DNA of 64,000 nucleotides from the NCBI GenBank assembly GCA_935421135.1, contig OW285193.1:12200099-12264098 (forward strand), read 5' to 3'. The first letter of the stretch is position 1, and the number at the start of each line of letters is the position of its first letter. The stretch is from Bugulina stolonifera. Lineage: Eukaryota; Bryozoa; Gymnolaemata; Cheilostomatida; Bugulidae. Made by a program: the position numbers and the translations under genes. Shown here one piece after another: positions 46,278 to 60,148 of the stretch. Under the pieces are notes generated by a model. The model worked only from the letters and a program-made list of their open reading frames with translations, did not search any database and was not told where the DNA came from.

Positions 46278-49200
46278 TGTCATATCAATAGTTTATGCTG
46301 ATTGAAGTAACCAACCAATACAAGTGGAGAAGTTTTGAGACAGTCTTTGTTCTTTACCAAAACTTGTTTCCTTGATATGTCATTACATATTATAGTAACA
46401 TAGGAATACTTCCATATATCCTGATTATTTTAGACCTACTATTTCAATGTTTTACATGACTTGTGTAATATTTTGTTATATAATGTATGTCATATGTTTT
46501 TTGTAATATCTTCAATTGTATGTATTTACCGTATTTCTTATTATGTTGATAAAATATACATGTACACGTACTTGTATTCATCTCATTGCGCATTGACTTG
46601 TTTGAATCAACTGTAGTGCTGCCTCAAAGATAGACGAGTTGAAAGACTTCATGGTGTTTCATCAGTATAATGATGAACCAACAATGCGGCTGATAGCCTC
46701 AGTGGCCACAGTAGCAGGTAAGTCTATACAGGTGTATAATATACAACTCATGTAAAACGAAACATTGTCCAGTTTTAGAATGGTTGAAAATAGTGAAAGG
46801 ACACTGCTGAGGTTAGGTTGGAACTTGTATCTTCCACTGGCTATACTTCACTTTCTGTGAGGGTTGCTATGTTTGCAATAAGATAATATTATAATTTCAC
46901 ACAGTGGTAGCCGCTAAATCTCTAAATGAAATGAGACGGTAGCTTTGAAATTTTTAAAATACATACATGCTTATGTAATATTGCGTACATTGTATATATA
47001 CACAACATATACATGTAATATCTAAATGTGACACATATGAAACATTTTAAAAATTTTTGACATTGCTATCCTATTTCATTTAGAGTTTCAAAGCTGTAGC
47101 CGCATTGTGTTAGTTCTTCTTTCATATACAGAGTTGGATATCACAGTCGTACTGGAAGTATTTGGGGAATATTTCCTGGAATACTGTCTAAAACATGGCT
47201 ATGACAAGATGTTGGTGACTTTGGGTGGTGACTTTGAGACGTTTATACAGAACCTTGACTCACTGCACGCACTTCTACAACTCTCTTATAAGAACATACA
47301 GGCTCCATCATTCAGGTTGGTAATTAAAGTGCAATGGTGAATTGGTGTGCAATGTACATGTACACCTATACATAGTTTATTTAGATACATGTATATACAA
47401 TTGCTGCAAATTTTGTGCCATAGAAGTAAGCAATAATTTTTTATTCTTATCTTACTCTTTTAATAAGTCTACATGTACATGTATGTAGCTCACTGGCTAT
47501 AATAGGAGAGAATGTTTGCTGATTAACCATATACACAGATGATGTACATGTACATGTATATACACAAAGGTATGCACATACATGTAGATATTATAAATCT
47601 GGTATGGACAATGATAAGAAAAAAGTATTTATTCCTATTTGAACCAAGTTGACTAAAAACAAGATACATGCAGTACATGTACATATATGTATTATATGTG
47701 TATGTCATACAGACCTTGACCTTGACAATACATATGTGTATGTCATATGGACCTTGACATTACAGATGTGTGACCAAAGGGGATGGTGTTCTAGATCTTC
47801 ACTACTATTCTTACAGGAAAGGCCTATATCCAATAGTGAAAGGTACAGTGAATAACCTATAAGTTCAGACAACTCCAAATACTTTGTTACCTTGTGTATC
47901 AGCTTTCAACATGGTGAATGGGATTTAATATTCATAAGAATGGTTTGGGGATAGGTTAATAATATAATAATATTTACTCTACTTACTATGTTACACCAAT
48001 TGTTATTAACCTTTGATGCACATTTTACCTAGTGGGGGTACCAGGGTGGTCAAAGCATCTTTTATTTTGTATACCGTGTCTATTCACTCAGGTCTAGTAC
48101 GAGAAGTGGGGAGACGTTTATTTGACTGTACAGTAACATGTGAGGTTCTCAAGGTAACGGAAGACATAGCCTCTGTCATAGATGGTGTGGACGGGGACTC
48201 GTTCAAAGAGTACGTTAAGTTTGAGCTACACATCAGCAGAAAGTCGAAGGAAGATGACACGTCTGCTCCGGAAGATTCTGAATACACAGTGGCAGCTGTA
48301 AAGGAGGCGAAAGGTAATGCATAGCTAAATTAGTCCATATTCTCTTTGTTGCATAAATCTAAAAGTTGTAAATTATACATGTGACATGCTTGTTGAACAA
48401 AAGCAATAAATGTTATAAATTGCTTCTCTTGATTTAGAAGTCCTAACTTTTTTCCAATAAATTTGTAGTAATAATATTAATAATACCATAGAATGATATT
48501 GATAACAATCTACTATGTCATGTAATATGATGTATATAAATCTTGTACAAATGGGCATACTGCAATCACAGTGATACCTCCATATCTCTATAATAATGCT
48601 CATAATATACAACTTTTTGCTGTAGATGACAGCAAACCTATCGCTGTTAAGAAAAAGAAGCTGAAGAATGGGAAAACGGAAAGTAAAGTTACTGCTGTAA
48701 CTTCTCATTTATCACAAGGTACAAAATCCCATATATTATTTATTAGGTTCCTTTGCAGCAACATATGCCACGATGCACTTTCAGTGCCCTTTCACTTTAA
48801 CAGATTGGTTGCTTGACTTGACCAGCCTCTCCCCCGTTGTTGTGTGAGGTTGTTTGGACATCAGGAATGCTTCCGCAATATTTCCAGTGCGGATGATGAC
48901 CAGGTTGTATGTGAGGCTATAGCTACTGAAAAGGGGAATACTGCGGTTTTGGAACTACCATCTATTGGTAACATACCATCCAGAAATTGTATAGGGGTCA
49001 CTAGGTGCATGTCTGTGGAGATCTGCCTGCCTATACTACTTATGGAAATTTGAATCTGGATGATATTTGATATATTTACATAAATTTGCATTTTCAACAA
49101 TGAACAGGCTGTTTCTACCTGTTTCATTAATTTATAAGTGACCCTAAGAGTTGAATGAAAAAAAATTTAGTTGGTGTGTTAACTTTTAGACTTGCAGACA

Positions 49201-52200
49201 ATGTACAGAGGTAAGGCCACAATAGTTGTTGTATTGAAACAGCGCTATAAGCTAAAAATACAGATGCTATATTACATGTTCATTCATGTACTTCAGTAAT
49301 ATGCTATGCATGCATTGTAGTAATTGTAAACGCATCCAAGGGCTTGTGATTTGTCGAGAAGTGACTGCTCCAAATCTCTCACAGTTTGTCAGTCTGTGAG
49401 CTCCAGTAAAGGGTTCTACACTAATATTTCGTGAATTGCACAACGTCGCAATTTTTAGAGAAAATGTTTCATATTGACATGACAATGACTGAGACGAGGA
49501 CATGACTGACACATGAATTGGAATAAACTCTTCCATTTGACTTTCTCTACTAATAACTGATGCAATATTCACTATTTGTGAGTTACTTAGGAATTATAGG
49601 CAGCAATGATTAGAACACTTTGAGGGACATACATGTACTAAGTAGAAAGGAACGGCATTCATGAATATTAATTGAGTGGCATAGAGGGGCTTCCTACGGT
49701 TTTTTAGTTGTAAGTGGTGCATGTACATTGTGGTTGTTACTTCAGATTGTATCTTCACATGAATTGCAGGTTAATGGTTTGTAGCAGTTACTAGACTCAA
49801 ACTAAAGTTTGATATATTATTTGTATTGTATGTTATCATTGATAATGATTGTATTTTGCATCTATAATTCATATACACATGAAGGGAAGACAATTCTACA
49901 AATAAAATGATTCTCTTTTATTTACTTTTTCTTTTCAGATGTATTCTGTGCAGTCTTTCCATACCACATACTGTTCAATGAATCTATGGACGTCATACAA
50001 TTTGGAGACGGTCTGGTCAATGTCTGCCCGTACTATTCAAGATGTCTGCAATCTGAAGCAGGCTTGAAGATGACAGATGTGTTCGAAATGATCCACCCAA
50101 TGATGTCTATCTGCTATACTAACATTGAGCATTTCATGAATGCAGTCTTTCTTCTGCAGATCAAATCAGAGCCAAATAATCAAACTTCATCTCGAATGGT
50201 CTTGAAAGGTGAAAAACCGGTGCAAATCAACTTACAAGTATACATATACATGGCAGCCTAGTTGTCAGAATCAGACAACGGGAAATCGACAAAATTACAA
50301 TATTGATCCCCAAAATTTGCATGTTCACAAATGAAAATGTACAGATTAATGTCATGAACGGCAATGGTGATGGCAGGCTGATGTGATTGGAAATAATTTT
50401 TAGGCTCCATCGGTCCACAGTTTTGAAGACATCTTGTGCGTTTTCTAAAATTTCCTAAACCTCTTGATGTCAGATACTTTATGCTTAATGTTAGTTTTCA
50501 TGCAAGGATTTCCAGGAACTCAGTTTCACATCCATGAAAATACCCATCCCATTACTTCCAAAGTATATACCTGTACATGTAATTGTACAAATATTGTATC
50601 ATGTACTTCATACACATTTGTGGTTGCATAGGGGTACATGTTTGTACCTACATGTAGGTCAATTCCATTATGTTCATATGTAGGTCAAATAGTGCCAGAA
50701 CCAACCACAAGCACACTGTTTTTCATTGGTTCTCCAAGAATAGAGAGTCTGGCTGATTTGAGGGCCCACAACATCTACCTCTCCGACATCCCAATATACG
50801 ATGTAACCAGAGAACTCGTCCTTCTTAACCAACAAAGAATTGCTGAGATAGAAGTCAGGTACATAATATCGGTAGTAAGTGCTATGATTGTGGTACATGC
50901 AACCCATTGGTCTTTTAGAAAGAGCTTCACGTATTATAACATGTGGTGATGGCCTATATACAGTGTATTACAATCTTGTTGTAAGGTAATTACAGTGTAC
51001 ACTGTATTATTGGCTATTCAGTTTGGTCTAATATAATTATGTATGTGATTGTGATCACAGCAAGAAGTTAGACGAGACGACAGCAGAGTTGAAGAAGATG
51101 GCTATTGAACTTGAGAATGAGAAAGCCAAGACGGACAGATTGTTGAATGAAATGCTGCCGGAGAAAGTCGCTAATCAGCTTAAACAAGGCAAAACTGTAG
51201 AAGCAGGTAAATTATCACTTACATCACATGTGACATGATTGACTTTTGCTTAAAACACACAATATTTGTACTGCGTAAAAAATACGCGTGTTGGAAATAT
51301 GCATATTCCATCTAACTGTAAATAGTCCGGGAAGAGAGGATAACTTCAAAATTACATGTATAACTATCATATCACATTTGGCCCACACCAGAGCGTGGAC
51401 TGATCATGATATGATATGCATTATCATCATAATGTGTGATTCCACCTACTAACTTTACTTAATTTTTGTCACTTTTGTAGAGAAGTTTGACGAGGTGACA
51501 ATCTTCTTTAGTGACATAGTGACGTTCACAAACATAGCGTCAGCAAGTACACCTATGGCTATTGTGGACATGTTGAATACACTCTATGCTAAATTCGACA
51601 ATCTTTCAAGCGTTCATGATGTGTATAAGGTGAACACTAAACACAAAGCACTACTTACAGAATAGCCATAATGGGTAAAAATTTTAAGGAATTTGATTGT
51701 ACAGTGGCCAGTTTATGTGCTTATCCCAGAAATCGATCACTCACAGCTGCATGTGAAACTGTTTTAGCTTACTAGTTCAGTTTACTGGTACAAAATTAGC
51801 CTTGCATAGATTCTATTGCTAGACATAAATATAGTTGCTGTAGTTATTTCAATTGGTGTTTTCGATGAAACTTTGAAAATGGACAAATTATTGTACATCA
51901 ATTCGTCTTTGAAACTCTGTTCAGGTGGAGACAATTGGCGATGCCTACATGGTTGTCAGTGGAGTACCAGAGCCTAATGAAGACCATGCTGTCAAGGTTG
52001 CAAACTTTGCATTAGGAGCCATTATGGCAGCAATGGAAGTCAAATCTCCAGCTACAGGCAAACCTCTCCAGGTACAATGTTTGCTACATATAAAACTATG
52101 CTATGTAATATTAATTTGTATGCTTTTAAACTTGTCAAACATACACCAAATTTTGAAATAGTATAAGATTTTGTTAAAATATTGGAAGCCAACATTCAAT

Positions 52201-53210
52201 GAAGTATGCGATTTGTTGTTTATTTTTGTATAACATTTCATGAGACTTCTGGACTGGCAAAATAACATCTCATCTACACTCTATATCAAACTCTGTAAGA
52301 AGCTATGTATACATCATATTACTTAGTATGATACTTATAAAAGCCAGAAATCTTTATTTTTTCGAAATGATTTGTTGCAGATACGAGTGGGGATACACAC
52401 AGGTCCCGTTGTTGCTGGCGTAGTTGGTGTTAGAATGCCTCGCTATTGTTTATTTGGAGATACTGTAAACACGGCATCGAGAATGGAGAGCCATGGAATA
52501 CCAGAGTGTGTACACTGCTCTGATACAACCTACAAGTATGTATTTCAAGCACTCAAGTAAACAACATTTTCTATTCTTATCCACTGCTCAGCCCTCTGGA
52601 ACTGTGGACTTTTGTAAGATGGCTTCACTTCAGGCAAATTATAACCTGAATCTCGCATTCACCGAGTGAGCGAATAATTTTGACGATACTATTAGTGTTT
52701 CAACTCGGGTATAGTATAGAATGTTCATGTTCAATCAATTGGGGTGCTATAACACACATAAGTTGCTGGTTGACATCATAATCTGTTCTATTCTATTCTA
52801 CTCCGTTCTGTGTCTGCAGCGCATTGGTAAGAGTGGGCGGAGACCAATACAAATTCATGCCACGAGGAGAAAATTTCATCAAAGGTAAAGGAATGATGCA
52901 TACCTATTTTCTCACAACAAATGGATCAATCAACATTGGAGATGTTCCCCAAGAGGCCATAGCTAAGAAGACCAGTGTTGTCCCCATAACACAACCACCA
53001 CAAGAGATGCCTGACAAGTCGACACAGGAAACAGTAAAGAAATCACAACCCGCTGTCACTGCAGTGAAAGCAGATAACAGCAAGCAGGACAGCGGTAAGG
53101 GAACCAGTATTCAGACTGAGCCACCCGTTCTTAACAAAACCTCCAATGCATCCACAGTGTCTGATATTACCAGGGTCAAGAGTGAAAGTGGAACCTGTCA
53201 AATATTTTAA
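45268..53210 (+). CDS. GUCY1B2: Soluble guanylate cyclase, beta-2-like subunit
   Basis: Exons: 45268-45270 (ATG only, plus 5' UTR), 45954-46027, 46617-46717, 47132-47315, 47766-47842, 48092-48313, 48626-48718, 49939-50208, 50684-50858, 51061-51206, 51481-51629, 51925-52071, 52381-52535, 52820-53210; 728 residues. It makes cGMP and is built to sense NO through haem. H-NOX domain: starts MYGQIHCC, proximal His at residue 105 (DSLHALL) and a Y-x-S-x-R haem-propionate motif (YYSYR, 134-138). A PAS-like domain and a signalling coiled coil follow. The cyclase domain has both metal aspartates ([17 protein letters not shown]), guanine-selecting Glu and Cys ([14 protein letters not shown]) and the Asn/Arg pair (VNTASRMES). 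The C-terminus CQIF is a CaaX prenylation box, as in mammalian beta-2. Confidence 0.93.
45720..45940. repeat. AT-rich palindromic stretch in guanylate cyclase intron 1
   Basis: Runs of ATAATATATTGTACAGTATAGTG and their inverted forms (TACACTATAATATATTATAG) occur just before exon 2; two diverged ~120-bp copies are suggested by the shared start AACTATTTAGGC or CTATTTAGGCC. No coding content. Confidence 0.5.
46036..46276. repeat. (ACTT)n microsatellite, about 60 units
   Basis: It begins 9 bases downstream of the 5' splice site at 46028 in guanylate cyclase intron 2, with two interruptions (near 46124 and 46180). Its repeat phase ACTTAC is the exact reverse complement of GTAAGT. Confidence 0.97.
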
Positions 53211-53586
53211 TCACTGTAAAACCAAAAGCAAATATCGAAACAGTTTGTTATGACTACGTTTGCATAAACAATTGTGTATTATCAAGGAGTAACTCCTTGA
53301 TATTATTAATTAGAATCCTGTTGCAATGCAATAGGTATAAATAATCATTAAAAACAATTTTTTCATGTATAAAATGTGTTAGCTCAGTTTCTATAATTTC
53401 TTATTTTTGGACAGTTTTTACAGATTTAATAGACACAGGCTAAGACGAGGTGCAATAACTTCAGAATTGTCTTCTCTCTATGTGTTTACAATTCTGATAT
53501 TTGATCAAAACAACCAGCCTAATATACATAACATTATTTATTATTAGCATTTTAAAGCTTGACAGTTCTTGTGTCTTATTGTACCC

Positions 53587-53592
53587 AATAAA
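53587..53592 (+). terminator. Poly(A) signal of the guanylate cyclase gene
   Basis: AATAAA about 380 bases after the stop codon. The next gene converges from the right, ending at 54032, so the two 3' regions face each other in about 820 bases. Confidence 0.5.
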
Positions 53593-54031
53593 ACTGTAAC
53601 ATAATAACAGTATTACATTATTCAAGCAGCTTCAAATTACAATACATATCAAAAGTGAAATTTTATAACAATATGTCCAAGTTCTTTGAAAATAGACAAC
53701 AGGCATAATATATGCAATACTCATATGTATTCAGGACTTCAGGTACAGTGTAACAAGACGTTGCGTATCAGATCAGCTGTAAGGTGCCTTCAATCAAAAT
53801 TGATGTGCTTATAAAAAAAGTAGTAGTACTGTACATTATATATATACAGTATATATATATACAGCCCTAAGTAGCAAGTCTAATAGGAACCATCTGGGGT
53901 TGATATAGCACTATGTTTCCATTAGTATACATCTAAACTGGACTCTAATATGAGCTTACAAAAAATAAAAAAGTAGAAAAGATAGTCCAATATTATGTAA
54001 TGCATTATAAATAATAGTATATTATAATCAC

Positions 54032-57000
54032 TTATTGGGCAGAGAATAAAGAAGCTTTTGCCTTGAACTCAGCTCTCCTTTGCTTTCTCTCCTCGGCCTG
54101 TTGACGTTTCTCTTCCTGCTCAGCTTTGATTTCCTCCTCAAACTTGGCACCCTTTCCCTGTTCATTGATCTATAAACAGAATACAGTTTGATGACTTACT
54201 AATACATGTAGAGTACAATTATAGAGTGTAGGGTATAACATATACATTGTACATGTACATGCGACAAAATGATGAATGAAAGCTGTTAAGTTTCACCATA
54301 CCAAATCCTTCATAACATATTTGTAGTGCTTCTTGCAGATGTAAGATACATGTATTGTGTTTATTCAAGACTATCATCGGAGACTTTACACAGAGTCAGA
54401 GTTAGATCTACTTTAGATTCAACCTTGAGTACTAGGTTGGTCACCACAATGTATTGGTGTTACAAAAGAGAAGGCAACTACTGATACTGTATATATACGT
54501 GTACCAAAGAAATAACAACTCCTAAATCGTAAGTTATTTGTAAATATTGGAAAATAGCTAGGAATCCCGAGAAACAGTATTCTTATTCTAATGGCATATA
54601 TATGTAGAGGTCATATACTGGAAGAGATCATTAACTGGAAAAGGCCATACACTGTAGAGGTTGTCAATAAAAGTTGCGGGATGGGTAATCCATGGACCTA
54701 ATAATAATATAAAAATGAAGAGAAGACAACCCCAAACACACTAGACTGCATGTGTTATTACTTCGTACCTTCGCTTGGAAGAATTGTGAGGCTCCACTGA
54801 CCCCTACCTCATCCACGTCCACTTCTGTGAGTTGAGTGTAGAGTTCTTGTAAACCAGAGCAATTCTCCAGTTCACCAGCACTGGCTTTTCTGAATATTAG
54901 CAGAAACTAAAACATATACAATAGGGGTGGTTATTTGATTACATAACATAGCTCCATATACTCCAAAGTGGACGAATACAATGTATAAGTATGATACACA
55001 GGTTCAGGTAGGTTCACCCATAGAACATTATGCCATCAGGATCTCCATAATTGACACATTACTGTGCAGTCAAATAGATAGAAAGGGAGGTAACTCCATT
55101 TTATATGTTGAATTACCACGATATTATGCTAGTGTGCCAGTGTATGAAGCACCACAGCATCTCTCCTTATTTCAACAATTTGAGAGTCTAAGGGATCTAT
55201 TAGGCCCATATGCTTATTTATTCCTGCCCTCTACCCAGTGTATACGGACACACGTTCAATAACAATACTCATGTTCAGTCCTAGCTAATACTTCAAAACT
55301 GATCAAGCACTAAGCAGTACTGTATATATGTAATAGTGTTTTCAGGTTTTGAACATTTAAATTGGAGTTATCCTCATCGGCCACCCATCACGCAGGGGGA
55401 TGACAACTCTGATAAAAAGGTTCCCATGATTTGGATTACAATGTATAATTGATTCTATTAAATAAAAATCTGGACAGTGCTGTGGATTTAATTCAACTGG
55501 GCTAAATTCTTTACGGACAAAGCTAATTGTAGACTTAAACATTATGTGACAGTACAATTATTAATATTATACTCTCTGCTCCACAAGTGATTGATAGGTT
55601 CAGAGAATACACGTATTATGTCTAGTGCTCTAATCTAGATGCCTATAATTTACTACTAGGTATACTTCAACTTGCAATATAATAATATTCTACAGTCTAC
55701 ACAATCATACACAATCGTCACATTTTGTAGCTTTACAGACTACAACTGCTCAAACTGGGGCTAAAATTCAGATCATATAAGATAGCGTAGGCTCTGAAGA
55801 ACCTTATAACTAAGGTACTAAGTCTACACTGTATATAACTATATATACTAGATACTACATATGAGACTACTTGTACATAGGCCAACAATGCACTAATAGT
55901 CAGCAAGCCCAATGTTATTAAATAGGATTAAGCACTAAAATAAATTAAGATCAAGTGGTACAACTATAATAATCATCATGTACTAGTATACATAGATTAG
56001 AGTAAATACAATCCAGACTTCATCTCCCTCCCCCATTATTATTAATGGAAGGATATGGGTGATTAGAAGCACATAAGGCAGCATTTCATTCATGAGCCTT
56101 AATGCTAATGATTACAATAATAACACAGGAATTTACACCCAATAGAACATAATATTATTCTTCCCTGCATCATAGAGCATGTGCAGTGTTAATTGTAGAT
56201 TAGGTCTATAATTATGTGTTGTATGTCCAAACACATGCTGGTGTAAGCTATTACAATATTAATGTAAAGTAATATTTCACTAGTAGCTGGTGTGTTTGGA
56301 ATACGTATAATAATTATAGTGGTCCGACCTGCATGTGCTTGTAAAAGTGGTACCTAATAGACAACTCTGCTATTGAGCTAGGGAGAACCTGGTTAGTAAC
56401 AAAATGTTTCCCTACTGATTCCTCATTTGGGACTCCGGGGTGTGGGGATTTTAGGGTGGCAAAACTGTTGTTTATGATGTGAACTTTCAGAATTGGCAAA
56501 TTTGGTAGCCAGCTCTACGAATACAAGACTAAACTATGATAGGATGAATTGTCAAGGAACTTGCATATCTTGGGATGTAGTATGATAGGGAAATGTGGCC
56601 GTTGACTCATATACTGCCACTGATAAGACTGGTGAGCTGTGATGAACTATCTAGGACTGTGTGAAAACGTGATGAAATAGTGGAACATGTGGCTGAAAAA
56701 AGGATAATATATGAGCATTAATACAAGTATCGGTATATTATGTAATGCTGTATGTACCATTACATACTGTAGGCCCTACATGTAGTGGAGTGCGTAAATG
56801 TTCCAAATTTAAACAGTTGGAGAATGGATGTTATTAGAACAGTCTCCATTGCTAAATTAGTTGTGAAACTTGACTGTATTACAGGGTGTAAAGTTTAGCC
56901 TTTACACTAGGAGATGGTGACCATGTAAACAGTTATAATGTGTCATCTAATGCCTTGTTTGTGGGCATATATTGGATTATCTATTGTGCAAGTCTATTAT

Positions 57001-60000
57001 TTCATTTTTTCACAATGAATTTGTGAAAAGGTTATTAGCCGGTTCATCTAGTAGGCTAAGCACCAGGTCTGGTTGGTCCAGGAGTCCAGCTGAGCTGGCT
57101 ACTAGAACTAACCTGTAACCTACTATTAATAGTTGCATAAATGATCATTCACATTCCAAGAGTCAGTGATGTGTAACCTTTGCAACTCTGAAATCAAAAG
57201 TTGCAAGTTCACTACTGAATACAACACCAGTAGCATCAGTGTAAGAATAATAGGATAATATATAACAATGGGTTTTGATAATAATTTGATCTATATTGCC
57301 TTTTGTTGTAGCATTATCAATGGGCTGTTACAGTGTATGTATACAATGTAGATAGACAGTACAATTCACTGTTTATCTACTATTCTACATGCATGCATAG
57401 ATTTTGAATCATTGCCAACCCAGAAGTTATTGTTCTACAACTACAACAGTCCTGTACTATACATATTAGAACTCTCTACTGATGTTCCCACAGTTGGTAG
57501 TAATGATACATCTACTACAGATTTTTCCTATATACTTGTAACTGAGTAGTGAGTTTGTTATAGTCCTTTACAGTACATTTAATTCTACATGTTGCCACTA
57601 AAGTTGTACCTCAGCAGCCACAGAATCATAACACAGCACGTACAATACAATTTGTAAACACAAATGGTACTAGTTTTCGACATTCAAGCTTATTGTTGTG
57701 AAGCCCAAGCACTAAAATTGGTCTTTGCGGGCACCCAGTCCAACCCGTCCACATAGAATGCCATATGGCTGAAACCTAGGCAAGTATTTATGATTGACAA
57801 TGTTGCATTTGTTTGTATATATTATAATTTTAAATTTTAACAAACTGTAGTGAAGCAATTATGTTTAATGCAGAAGTCTTGAACTAACCAAATGTTCACA
57901 TACTACCCTTTCCCCTTGCCATCTTTTACGACACTTTTGGCTCTCTTGTAAATAGGGTATAAAGACAGTTTGCTCCCTCCCAGCTGTAACTTATGTACAT
58001 TAAAATAAAATATACAGAACAGCCGCTGACGAGACTTTACTTGTAGTAACTTCAGTAAATACTAAACCTGTATCTAAGATAAAATGGGGCTATAAAGCAA
58101 TAATTGCATGGCTAGTATTTATAGTATAGTATAGTATATTCCATCCATAAGTATGAGGATACTATGCATGTATGTCTTATGAAAGCAGAGCTGTAGAGTT
58201 ATCTTCCACTGCATTTTAGTCAGATTAGCCTGTGTACCTACCTCTCTGAAGCTAATCTTGCCATCATTATCTTCATCTACTTCTTTAATCATAGCCTTAA
58301 GACCTAAGTGAGTCTGTGGGCACCCTAACTTCTCCATCATCACTTTCAGCTCCTCAAAATCAATGAACTTATCGTTGCCTGTATCATATCTACAATATAA
58401 AATAGAACAGAATATGGGTGACTCCATCATTTATCATATTCTACTGTAAATGTAGACATACATGTAATATATTATCGTCTATCCCTGCTATGAGAAAGTA
58501 TACATACAGTTTACAAATAAGTAGTTTGTGACTGGTTGGTTTGGGGATTGAACATGTATATTGTATTGTAGCCTACTTTGAACAAACAGATACATTTTCA
58601 AACTACCGTTATGAACTATCAGTGCATTCATCAGAGCAGTGGAAGTTTAATAACGATAAACAAAATTGTTCAACTTCCTCTTTCTACTAAATTACATCTG
58701 TTAGACTGCATAAATACGTTATACTATCTATAATGGATACCAAGCCTGTATGCCGGCTGTTTGACATTGCTGTAGTAAGTATTATTATATACTGTAGAAC
58801 CAGTTGATGAGTGAGCAGGTGGGCTGAGCCACTTTAATTATGTAACCACATGGAACCACATATAACCACATGGAACCACATTTGAATCTCTAATGAGTCC
58901 TACAGTGTATGTCAATAGCTTGGGATAAAGTGGAGTAGCCACCCACTACCATCCAATCCAATGGACCAATGGACATGTTTAGCACCCTGGTGACAATACA
59001 CCATTGCAGAGGGAACCAGCTTCTATAAAGTAATGTGCTGTCCATACAATATTCATTGCATTGGAGAATACAGACTATTAGCAATGCAGTTAGTAATGAG
59101 TGAGTCATAACTTGTTTGGTAGTTTTTACAATGCTTACAGGATGTGGCTATAGTATGCATCTTGGCTAATCAAGTGTATGTAAAAGTATGTTACACAACT
59201 TGAAAGATGAAATGCAAATACTTGACTATTATATCAGCAGAAGACCACCCACTTAGCATCTAAGAATTTACATGAAGCTCTTCACTACAAACTCTATAGC
59301 TTTATCAGTGTTACATATCTACCACACATGAAGAAGTTTATTATTTCATTCCATAGCAAGTGTATACATTCAAAATAATATGAAAACAGTGCACTAACAC
59401 TGGCAGAGGGCAATGTAACTGATACTATTTGTAAACTTGTACATTGTACTGTTTTGATTTATTGCCTTGGGAACTAGAGGTATGTGCAGCTGTGTTGTAT
59501 CATAGCAACATAAACTATTTTAGCAGATATTGTCAAATGATTATGTAGCATTAGTAAAGCTAAGCATGAAGCTCATGATGAACTAGTTGCTGGACTAGGA
59601 AAAGTAGCACATTAACTGATTACATCATCTACAGAATTTTGGTTATGAGTGTATGAAAATGAAATATGTCTCCTGTCTGTTTTCCACAGCTGCAGCTCAG
59701 TTTATGTATTTGCTTTAACTGCTGTAACTGCTGTATTAGCAATTCCTTACCTAAACTGGAAATGGTTTATGGGACAGTTCAATTTCAAACTTATGAATAT
59801 GTATTTAATATATACAATCGTACATGTATTTAATAACAATATACATGTACATGCATATGTAGGCCTACATGTACATCCATGTATTATTATTATAACAGTC
59901 ATATTTATAACTGTTGGTGTGACAGTGTATTGAAGTCACTAAATAAAGTAATAATAGTAATGAAGATCAACTCACCGTTTGAATGTAGCTTCATATGAGT

Positions 60001-60148
60001 GAATTTCCTTTCTGCTAAACTCAGGGAATTCTGTATATGGATTGAAGACTTTCATTGAAGGCATGACTTTGGGGGTTTCACCATCCTCCCCAACCTCATT
60101 GAGAACATTTCTCCTATTAAGTTTTTTGGCTAGCTCATCAGAGGCCAT
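54032..60148 (-). CDS. EFHD2: EF-hand domain protein, swiprosin (EFHD1/EFHD2 type)
   Basis: Exons in transcript order: 60148-59976, 58389-58242, 54906-54769, 54169-54032; 198 residues in consistent phase. The start is M-A-S-D-E-L-A-K-K-L, as in swiprosins. The conserved block VFNPYTEFPEFSRKEI leads into two EF-hands: loop DTGNDKFIDFEE at about residue 60 and loop DEDNDGKISFRE at about residue 96. FLLIFRKASAGEL and a C-terminal Glu/Lys-rich coiled coil (KFEEEIKAEQEEKRQQAEE) follow. Swiprosins bind calcium and actin and act in cytoskeletal and immune-type signalling. Human EFHD2 is 240 aa; the shorter length here is mainly a lack of the Ala/Gly-rich N-terminal insert. The symbol is used for the EFHD1/2 ancestor; I cannot separate the two. 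Confidence 0.92.
54907..58241. other. Long EFHD intron, no other gene seen
   Basis: Apart from the dispersed repeat (55483-55695) this 3.3 kb intron shows AT-rich unique-looking sequence. Open frames here are short and have no family resemblance. Confidence 0.5.
55483..55695 (+). repeat. Dispersed 213-bp repeat, copy 2
   Basis: It lies in an EFHD intron and differs from 44755-44967 at about three positions. Same orientation on the plus strand, 10.7 kb apart. Confidence 0.9.

Noticed and set aside
46013..46291. Open frame of LLTY repeats
   Set aside because: Translation of the (ACTT)n microsatellite inside an intron.
48844..48971. Possible extra guanylate cyclase exon followed by a GTAACA donor
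   Set aside because: No acceptor gives the required phase; the phase-1 reading hits a stop, and exons at 48626-48718 and 49939-50208 join in frame without it.
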